A stretch of 64,000 nt of DNA, taken from Cheilinus undulatus (taxonomy: Eukaryota; Chordata; Actinopteri; Labriformes; Labridae). The notes under the pieces were generated by a model. It was given only the letters and a program-made list of their open reading frames with translations. It did no database searches and was not told where the DNA came from. Within the stretch, counting starts at the first letter, position 1. Each line of letters opens with the position of its first letter. Of this stretch, positions 56,433 to 64,000 are shown in pieces. Both the position numbers and the translations under genes were made by a program. The DNA lies in contig NC_054886.1 of the NCBI RefSeq assembly GCF_018320785.1, positions 35,771,020-35,835,019 on the forward strand, given 5' to 3'.

Positions 56433-57752
56433 GATCTTAGCTGTCTGCTGTGCCGGGACATCCTTAGAGATCCCGTCATCCTGTCCTGCAGCCGCAGCTT
56501 CTGTAAAACGTGTGTGGAGAAGAGCTGGAAGGGGAAGGAGGACAAGGAGTGTCCTGTTTGTAAGAGATGAAATTCAAAGGAACTGTCTGATTACTTTGCC
56601 TTAAAGAATATGAGTGATAGTGTTCGACAACAGAGACCAAAGAGATCTTCAGAGGATCTCTGCAGTCTGCATCATAAGAAGCTCAAACTCTTCTGTCTGG
56701 ACCATCAGGAGCCACTGTGTCTCAACTGCATAGATTCACAAAAACATGACAAACACACAATCAGATCCATCGATGAAGCTGCTCGACAACACAAGCAGAA
56801 ACTTGAGGGAAGTCTGCAGCCCTTAAAGGAGAAGTTAAAAGCTCTGAAAGAAGTTAAAGTGAATTTTGATCAAACAGAAGCTCACATGGAGGTCCAGGCC
56901 CGACACACAGAGAGGCAGATTAAGGAGCAGTTTAAGAAGCTTCATCAGTTTCTAGCAGAGGAAGAGGAGGCCAGGCTGCGTGCACTGAGGGAGGAAGAGG
57001 AGCAGAAGAGACAGAGGATGAAGGAGCAGATGGAGGCTCTGAGAGCACAGATAGCAGATCTTTCACAGACAGTCAGAGCCACAGAGGACCAGCTGAAGGC
57101 CCAAGACGTCTCCTTCCTGAAAAACTACAAGGCTGCAGTGGAGAGAGTCCAGCAGCGCCCCCTGCTGGAGGAGCCACAGCTGCCCTCAGGAGCTCTGATA
57201 GACCAGGCCAAACACCTGGGCAACCTGGGCTTCAAGATCTGGGTCAGGATGAAGGACCTGGTCTCCTACATGCCGGTCATTCTGGATCCAAACACGGCTC
57301 ATCCAGGACTCATCCTGTCTGATGATCTGACCGCTGTGAGAGGAAGAGAGGAGCTGAAGCTTCCTGATGTGATTGCAGAGTCTGTCCAGAGGAAAGGAAA
57401 CATATGGAATCAAGTTTGGAGAGTAGGGCTCAGTGACGGTAAATACAGAGCATATTCACCATTACACCGACTCAGTGATATCACTGTAGAGAATCCTCCA
57501 GAGAGAATCAGAGTGAATCTGGACTTTAACAGGGGAGAGCTGTCGTTCTATGATCCTAATACTAACACACTTATATACTCCTTCACACACACTTTCACTG
57601 AGAGGATGTTTCCAGTATTTAATACTGGGGATGACCACCAACTGAAGATTTTACAAATGACTGGTACAGGGACTGTGGGAAAGAAGATAAATCTGATTAA
57701 AAATGAAACAACACAGGCCCCAATACTGACCCCTGGTAGACGCCATAAGTAA
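56433..57752 (+). pseudogene. TRIM copy 2, nonsense in RING and 111-bp deletion in PRY-SPRY
   Basis: This is the counterpart of the 43121-44311 gene in unit 2. It shares the lost RING start and the His-to-Arg RING change. It adds a TGA at 56568-56570 where copy 1 has CGA (AGA TGA for AGA CGA, a CpG transition). From ATG 56610 a 380-aa frame remains, with B-box and coiled coil almost unchanged. A 37-residue in-frame gap removes the PRY/SPRY segment equivalent to NPGMFDRYRSVLG through SNSWFLG. The last 21 residues (INLIKN... to RRHK) extend past the copy-1 stop. Loss of the SPRY core strand region makes ligand binding unlikely. I treat it as a pseudogene, though a truncated product is possible. 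Confidence 0.75.
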
Positions 57753-58099
57753 TGCCCACATATGTCAAACAGTGATCTCCTACCTTCACAAACTGTTTCC
57801 AGATGGTCAAATAAGTTCTAACCCAGTCTAACAGGTTCTCCTGATGCCAACCTTTGGAGCCAGAAATCATTGGGGGTGTGGAGACGTTTGACTAATTTAT
57901 TCTCTGAAATGTCGCAGAATGATGTGTAAAATTTTATCACTGATCTTTTCTCTTTGATTTTTAACATTAACTTTTTAAATTCTTGGTTCACTTTTGAGTT
58001 TCTAACCTCACCTTAGCAGCACACATCAACAAAACATAATCATTCTTCTTTTGTTTCCATTCTCCCCCATTCAGATATGGAAAATTCACACACGCCCTC

Positions 58100-58910
58100 A
58101 TTTTTTTCCATCTTAATCAATGTAACTCTCCTCTGTCCAGTGTTAGCCGAAAAGCGATTTCTCCAACTGGTCTAGAACGCCGCAGCGAGGCTTCTAACAG
58201 GTTTTAACAGATGACATCACATCACCCCCATTTTAGCATCCTTACACTGGCTTCCTGTTAGTTTTAGAATAGATGTGTCATTCCAAAGTCGAGACTTTAA
58301 ACTACAGGTGACAGAGCCTACTCCTTTAGAACCCCTCGACTTTGGAGCGACCTACCTGAGGAGAGGAGGCGGACAGAAACAGGCACTTCTTTTAAATCAC
58401 TTCTTACAACTAGTTTTTATAGATGTGCTTTTATGTGATGTCATCCTAGTCCTTAAATCATCTTTCTACCTTTTTATCCCCACTTTTATTATTACTATTA
58501 CTGCTACTATTGATATTATCATTTTTATTATTATTGTTATTATTCTTTTTACAATTATTGAAATTTTAGCACATTGTGATTACTCTTCCTATTCATGTTT
58601 TAATATCTCTTATTCTTTTTATGGCTTTAATTTCTTTTTAACCATGATCTTTAGTTTTTATTTAGACTGATCTTTTATAATTTTATAATTTTACCCATTT
58701 TAATGTACTCTTTTTATTGCTTTTTTAAAAAAGACTTCAGTCCCCTTGGTCCCAGGTTTTTGTTGCTGGGTTCCTGTGTTTGTCAGGTACTCGTGGGGTC
58801 TTAGGATGTCTTAATTATAAGGGGTCTGTAGCTTTATTTTTCTGCATGTCAAAGCACTTTGTAATGCCTTGTTTTTAAAAGCACTCTACATATAACATTA
58901 TTATTATTCT
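58100..58910 (+). mobile_element. LINE (L2/CR1-like) 3' fragment
   Basis: The plus strand holds the decayed end of a reverse transcriptase frame: the pattern LQLV.NAAAR (from CTCCAACTGGTCTAGAACGC), then HPHFSILTLASC-like and a FRIDV-type segment. It is followed by an AT-rich 3' region and the tail AAAGCACTTTGTAATGCC then CACTCTACATATAACATTATT. A tail of the same type recurs at 60860-60930. Frames are broken. Confidence 0.5.
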
Positions 58911-58949
58911 GTAAAAAAAAAAATTCTGTTCATCAGGTTTATCAGTTTG

Positions 58950-59070
58950 GTGCTTCGCTGGAAATAAAACCCATAAAGTCATAATCTCTGTAGTTTTCAT
59001 TAAAGCCTGCTCAGAATTAGTCCCTCACACTGAACACAGGTTAGATAATAAATGTTTGATCAGATCATCA
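58950..59070 (+). repeat. TRIM 3' flank of copy 2 (unoccupied site of the 44.7-kb MITE)
   Basis: GTTTGGTGCTTCGCTGGAAA through GAACACAGGTTAGATAATAA matches 44630-44732 and runs straight through the place where the MITE is inserted in unit 1. Confidence 0.75.
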
Positions 59071-59349
59071 GGAGATCCTTGGAAATCATCTATTCTGAGT
59101 TCTTCTTTCTTTTAAATGCACATTACTATAAAATGCTGACTATTGATATTATCATTTTTACACTTATTGTCAGTGTGGCTGAGTTCTTTTTCAATTATGA
59201 TAATTTTAGCCTAAATTTCTTCCTGCACTCCTCACAGCTGTAGGTTTTCAGACCAGTGTGGTAGCTTTTATTTTGGCAGCTATTTTTAATTTTAGTCTTT
59301 AAATGTAATGTATTTTAGTTTTAGTCACATATAACATTATTATTATTCT

Positions 59350-59490
59350 GTAAAAAAATTCTAGTTCATCAGTTTATCAGTTTAGTGCTTCGCTGGAAAT
59401 AAAACTCATAAAGTCATAATTTAGTCTAGTTTTAGTCATTAAAGCCTGCTCAGACATTTTAGTCTCACACTGAACACAGGTCTCAAAACA
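59350..59490 (+). repeat. TRIM 3' flank copy invaded by TTAGTCTAGTTTTAGTC words
   Basis: The flank (GTGCTTCGCTGGAAATAAAA, CATAAAGTCATAAT, TAAAGCCTGCTCAGA, CACACTGAACACAGGT) is present, but TTTAGTCTAGTTTTAGTC and ATTTTAGTC replace the usual bases at two internal points. It marks the left edge of the minisatellite. Confidence 0.6.
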
Positions 59491-60690
59491 TTTTTAGTCT
59501 AGTTTTAGTCAACAAAACTCATCAGTTTTAGTTTTAGTCTGACTGGAAAACTCAAAACATTTTAGTCTAGTTTTAGTCTTGCTCAAAACATTTTAGTCTA
59601 AAGTTAAATGCAACATTATTGTCAAAATGCTGATTTAGTCTAGTTTTAGTTTTTAGTCTAGATTTAGTCAACAAAAACTCAAAACATTTTATTCTAGTTT
59701 TAGTCAACAAAAACTCAAAACATTTTAGTCTAGTTTTTGTCGACAACAGCTCAAAACATTTTAGTCTAGTTTTAGTCAACAACAGCTCAAAACATTTTAG
59801 TCTAGTTTTAGTCAACAAAAACTCAAAACATTTTAGTCTAGTTTTTAGTCAACAAAAACTCAATACATTTTAGTCTAGTTTTAGTCAGTGACAACTTAAA
59901 AAACATTTTAGTCTAGTTTTAGTCAACAACAGCTCAAAACATTTTAGTCTAGTTTTAGTCAGTGACAACTTAAAAAACATTTTAGTCTAGTTTTAGTCAA
60001 CAACAGCTCAAAACATTTTAGTCTAGTTTTAGTCAACAACAGCTCAAAACATTTTAGTCTAGTTTTAGTCAACAAAAACTCAAAACATTTTAGTCTAGTT
60101 TTTAGTCAACAAAAACTCAATACATTTTAGTCTAGTTTTAGTCAGTGACAACTTAAAAAACATTTTAGTCTAGTTTTAGTCAACAACAGCTCAAACATTT
60201 TAGTCTAGTTTTAGTCAGTGACAACTTAAAAAACATTTTAGTCTAGTTTTAGTCAGTGACAACTTAAAAAACATTTTAGTCTAGTTTTAGTCAGTGACAA
60301 CTTAAAAAACATTTTAGTCTATATTTAGTCAACAAAAACTCAAAACATTTCAGTCTAGTTCGACAACGGAAACTCAAAACATTTTAGTCTAGTTTTAGCC
60401 ATCTTGATGAAATCTAAAGTTAGTTTTTGTCAGTTTTAGTCATAACAGATCTATTTTTGTTAGTCTCGGTCTAGTTTTAGTCATCACAGATCTATTTTTG
60501 TTAGTCTCGGTCTAGTTTTAGTCATCACAGATCTATTTTTGTTAGTCTCAGTCTAGTTTTAGTCATCACAGATCTATTTTTGTTAGTCTCAGTCTAGTTT
60601 TAGTCATCACAGATCTATTTTTGTTAGTCTCAGTCTAGTTTTAGTCTTTTAAAAAAGGCTGTTGATGAACATTTTTAGTTATAGTTTTAG
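59490..60690 (+). repeat. two adjoining minisatellites (36-bp and 41-bp units)
   Basis: From 59490 to about 60400 the unit is CATTTTAGTCTAGTTTTAGT plus CAACAACAGCTCAAAA (36 bp) or the variant with CAGTGACAACTTAAAAAA. From about 60430 to 60650 it is a 41-bp unit with CATCACAGATCTATTTTTGT and TAGTCTCGGTCTAG, about five copies. The whole ends in TTTTAGTCGATGAAATTAAC, the terminus of the inner element at 52981-53520. It is therefore an internally amplified copy of that element. Confidence 0.85.
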
Positions 60691-60949
60691 TCGATGAAAT
60701 TAACTCTGTGTTTTAGTTCTAATCATGTCTCATGTTGTAGGGTAATAATGTTGGGTTTGGTGTGTAGGATGGGTCTTGATCTCTTTTAGGTCCTTTTATC
60801 TTGAGTGCTCTGTTGATTTTAATTTGCTTTCTTTCTGTCTTGTTTGGTTTCTGTTACTTTATTTTTCTGCATGTCAAAGCACTTTGTTGTACAATATTTT
60901 TAAAAGTGCTCTATAGATAACATAATTATTATTATTCTGTTAAAAAAAG

Positions 60950-61085
60950 TTCTGTTTAGCAGGTTTATCAGTTTGGTGCTTCACTGAAAATAAAACCCAT
61001 AAAATCCTCGTCTCTGAAGTTTTCATTAAAACCGTCTCAGAATTAGTCCTTCACACTGAACACAGGTTAGATAATAAAAGTTTGA
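60950..61085 (+). repeat. TRIM 3' flank copy without gene
   Basis: TTTGGTGCTTCACTGAAAAT through CACACTGAACACAGGTTAGA and TAATAAAAGTTTGATCATG matches the 3' flanks at 44.6 and 58.95 kb. The upstream neighbour is minisatellite and LINE tail, not a TRIM gene. Confidence 0.65.
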
Positions 61086-61117
61086 TCATGTGTGATCAAA
61101 TGTTTTCTCTCAGTATC

Positions 61118-61530
61118 TGCATTTGTGTGGTTTCTCTCCAGTGTGTGTCTGTCAGTGGAGATTGAGCTGACCTTGTCTACTGACAGTTTTCCCACATTAC
61201 TGACAGCTGTATGGTTTCTCTCCAGTGTGGCTCTGTTGGTAGAGATTGAGCTGACCTTGTCTACTGACGGTTTTCCCACATTACTGACAGCTGTATGGTT
61301 TCTCTCCAGTGTGGCTCTGTTGGTAGAGATTGAGCTGACCTTGTCTACTGACAGTTTTCCCACATTACTAACAGCTGTATGGTTTCTCTCCAGTGTGGCT
61401 CTGTTGGTAGAGATTGAGCTGACCTTGTCTACTGACGGTTTTCCCACATTACTAACAGCTGTATGGTTTCTCTCCAGTGTGTGCCGCTCATGGCTCCTGC
61501 ATTCTGATTATGGCTTGAATCTTTTCTCAC
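61118..61530 (-). pseudogene. decayed C2H2 zinc-finger array, 84-bp units each with a stop
   Basis: On the minus strand the repeat reads HTGEKPYSCQ, stop (TAA), CGKTVSRQGQLNLYQQS, then HTGEKP again. The linker is canonical and the period of 84 bp (28 codons) is exactly one C2H2 finger. About four units are nearly identical. Each carries TAA after CQ, and the first zinc-binding His is Tyr (LNLYQQSH). The upstream end shows a diverged finger (CEKRF, SECRSHERH, then LEKPY). The long open frames of 126 and 153 aa over this array are out of the finger frame and arise from the period. Confidence 0.75.
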
Positions 61531-61610
61531 AGTTTGTAGCTTTAATGTTTTAATTCATATAAAAACATAGGCTCACATGTGGGATGTTATATGTGTTAGA
61601 TTAAAAACCT

Positions 61611-61900
61611 GATTCTAAAAAAGTTGGGACGCTGTGTAAACACAGAAGTCAATAATTGTCCAATCTCATAAACCCAGATTTGATTTACAAAAGTACATAA
61701 ACAACTCATCAGAAGTTGAACTGAGACATTTTACCATTTCAGGAAAAATATTAGCTTTGTTTGGATTTGATGGCAGCAACACATCTCGAAAAAGTGGGGA
61801 CAGGGTAGCCAATGGCTAGAAAGTAAGAGGTACTAATGGAAAACAGCTGGAGGAGAATTTTAACACTAATTAGGTTAATTTGATAGATCAAAATAGATCT
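61611..61900 (-). mobile_element. Tc/mariner-like terminal fragment
   Basis: AAAGTTGGGACGCTGTGTAA, then CAATCTCATAAACCCAGATTT and ATTTGATGGCAGCAACACAT matches, inverted, the element pieces at 5965-6654 and 8194-8410. Only the terminal 200-300 bp remain. Confidence 0.6.
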
Positions 61901-63080
61901 GGGTGGATGAAAATACTGAATAAAATATGGGTTAATAAGATTTGTCAGCCAGTTGGTCACACAGAGACCAAACTTTTTTAGAATCAGGGTTGAACAAATA
62001 AAAAAGAGGAAGCTGTTTTTGTCTTTTATTTGATAATACAAATACAATTAAAAACAAGATTCAAGATGTTTGAGTTTAAAGTTTTTTTTAAAGATAATAA
62101 AGAATAAAAGAATATCAACTTTAACTAAAGCATCACATTTATCACGATCAGTAATGATTTTTCATTAATGATTGAGCTGCTGATCAGACAGAACTCTTCT
62201 ACATTCCTCTCTTTTATCAGCTGATTTATGTTTTTGAAATATGTAACAGAAAAAAAAGATGTGTTTGAATAACGCCTTTTAGTCCATAAAGGGGTGGGGT
62301 TTTTCTGCTCCTCCCAGAGAGACTAACATAAATAATATCATGTTTCCATCTCACCCTCCATCAGATCAAAATGATCCGGTCCATCAGAGGAACCATTTCA
62401 CACCAAGTCAGGAAAGAAAAATGAACAGTTACAGTCACATTCAGTTCAAGGATAAACTCAGTCATCATAATCATGGTTAACTCTGAATAACTACAATCAT
62501 CACATAACCAGTGAATACAGCTGAGATAAGGCTAAAGGGCTAGCATTAGCATTAGCATTAATCTACATTCTATACAGTTAAACTGAACACACTAAATGAA
62601 TGAACTATTGAAGTATTTGGGTTTGTAATAATATAACATTACAAAAGTTGCCCACATGAAAAAGAGTTAAACCAATCAGAACAGGACAGTAGATGGCGCC
62701 GTTGGTCCATGGAAGACCTTGAGTCCAGGTATTAGAAGAGTTATCAGAACTAGACTCACTGTTGTGATCCATTTTCTACATCTAATCCAAATCTGGAAAG
62801 GGCAGAGCTGTGGTTCCAGTTTTTATGAGCTCTTTAGTCCAATCCAGCAGGAAAGTACTCGCTATTTATGAGCGACATCTGCTTCTCCTGCGTGTCCAGA
62901 GAGACCCTCGCAGTTCAGAGAGCGGTCATAAAAGGGTTAGGGTGCAGGGGTCCAAAGGTGTGAGCTGCAACTTTGGTCTGAACAGTTTTTACAAACAACC
63001 CATTAGCAAGGTGATGAGCCTCGATGTGAAACGACCCAGAATGTAGAAACTCATGTAGTCATTTATAGTCATATTGACTT
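61900..63080. other. intergenic, nothing identified
   Basis: No coding sequence, tRNA or classified repeat was recognised. The region includes GCATTAGCATTAGCATTA (a short 6-bp tandem near 62541) and unique-looking sequence around 62690-63050. Confidence 0.4.
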
Positions 63081-64000
63081 TAAGGGGTTAAACACCACTT
63101 TTTTTCCTCAGTTTTGACACTTTTTAACAACTTTTTTTTACCCATTTTTTAACCACTTTAATCCCATTTTTAGCCTTTTTCAGTCTTTCTCCCATTTACA
63201 TGCACTTAATTTACTTTTTTGTCCTTAAAATTCCACCTTTTTTTCCCCAGTTTTTGCCCATTTTTGCCACTTTTTTTGCCACTTTTATCCCATTTAAGCT
63301 ACCATTTGCCATTAAAAACACCTTTTCCCTACTTTTTTTTGCCTATTTTTTTCCAGTTGTTGCCACTCTTAGCCCATTTTTGCCATTTAAGCCACCTTTT
63401 GCCATTAACTCTTTAAAGCCTGAAAACACAAATTATCGCCAGAAAATTCTCATTTTTTGTAAGTGAAATATTTATTTCACTTTCTACTGAAAAAAGAAAA
63501 AAAAAGTAAAATTTGACATATATATTTTTGTATCTCATTTCATTCATTCAGATTGTTTTCAGAATTTTTTTTCAGTAATTTATTGATTATATTGATTAGA
63601 TAGAGCTATCATAAAAGTATGTATCAAATATGATACAGCAGGCTTTAAGGGGTTAAATACCACTTTTCCCCTTCTTTTTATTTTCCTAATTTTGACATTT
63701 TTTTCCCCCAACTTTTTTACCTTTTTTTTTTTTTACTACTTTAATCCCATTTTTAGCCTTTTTCACAGTTTTTTCTCCCCATTTTCACCCACTAAATTTA
63801 CCTTTTGTCATTAAATTCCACTTTTTTCCTAGTTTTTGCCCATTTTTGCCACTTCTTGTTGCCACTTTTATCCCCTTTAAGCTACCCTTTGCCATTAATT
63901 ACCACTTGTTTTCTATTTTTGCCCATTTTTGCCACTTTTGACAGCCTTTTGCCCATTAAGTCACTTTTCACTCATTTTTTGCCACATTTTTGCTACCTGT
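63080..64000. repeat. degenerate TTTTGCCACTTTTATCCC array, continues past the window
   Basis: The array has the reverse-complement words of the AGTGGCAAAA family, in two segments each starting TTAAGGGGTTAAAYACCACTTT (63082 and 63645). Between them lies an insert with inverted ends TTAAAGCCTG (63413) and CAGGCTTTAA (63639-63648), possibly a small piggyBac-like element. The outer termini are not in the window. Confidence 0.6.
63413..63648. mobile_element. small MITE with TTAAAGCCTG termini
   Basis: Perfect 10-bp inverted ends enclose 236 bp of AT-rich DNA, inserted in the 63-kb array. Ends starting TTAA suggest, but do not prove, a piggyBac-type family. Confidence 0.45.

Noticed and set aside
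61092..61553. 153-aa plus-strand and 126-aa minus-strand repetitive proteins
   Set aside because: The 84-bp unit is a multiple of three, so any stop-free frame repeats. The true ancestral frame is the C2H2 finger on the minus strand, which has stops.

Overview
This window is nuclear DNA of a ray-finned fish, most likely a percomorph. It has vertebrate multi-exon genes, a nuclear tRNA-Gly gene, fish-type TRIM genes, and a dense load of fish DNA transposons (hAT-like, Tc1-like, Harbinger-like), LINEs and tRNA-derived SINEs. There is no bacterial organisation: no operons, ribosome binding sites or CRISPR. Most open frames are chance frames in repeats.

Layout. (1) 1-5.1 kb is repeat-rich flank with nested hAT-like and Harbinger-like MITEs. 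(2) 5.5-12.75 kb holds cxxc4 on the minus strand (three coding exons, 406 aa), whose 48-nt last coding exon lies 5.85 kb from the CXXC exon. Its introns carry transposon fragments and a 46-bp minisatellite. A CpG-rich, purine/pyrimidine-skewed block at about 17.15-18.3 kb is the best promoter candidate. A Tc1 relic and a 1.8-kb palindromic satellite lie between them. (3) 18.8-24 kb is an intergenic repeat zone: three hAT-like elements filled with degenerate TGGCAAAAATGGGTTAAA-type arrays, a SINE head and an H2B pseudogene. (4) 24.5-33 kb holds prelid1 on the plus strand (five coding exons, 208 aa), with a tRNA-Gly(TCC) gene and a hAT-like MITE in its 5' intron. The splice acceptor plus start codon of its first coding exon is present in four tandem 77-bp copies. 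(5) 34.6-41.2 kb is a broken L1/Tx1-type LINE on the minus strand, itself interrupted by three younger insertions that each have target-site duplications. (6) 41.7-59 kb is a tandem duplication (period about 4.02 kb) of a TRIM (B-box/coiled coil/PRY-SPRY) gene. The second unit is split by a 9,471-bp element with 12-bp terminal inverted repeats and a 2-bp CA duplication; the uninterrupted first unit preserves the empty site. The element carries a small three-exon gene of unknown function (123 aa, possibly BEN-like). (7) 58-64 kb holds LINE debris, gene-less copies of the TRIM 3' flank, expanded 36-bp and 41-bp minisatellites, a decayed C2H2 zinc-finger array and more hAT-like arrays.

The two ordinary genes are unrelated in role. 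CXXC4 is a CpG-binding and Dishevelled-binding regulator of Wnt signalling. PRELID1 is a mitochondrial intermembrane-space phosphatidic-acid carrier. The TRIM block is a young, partly decayed lineage-specific cluster. Exon structures were read by eye from splice sites, reading-frame continuity and remembered family sequence; no alignment or transcript data were available.
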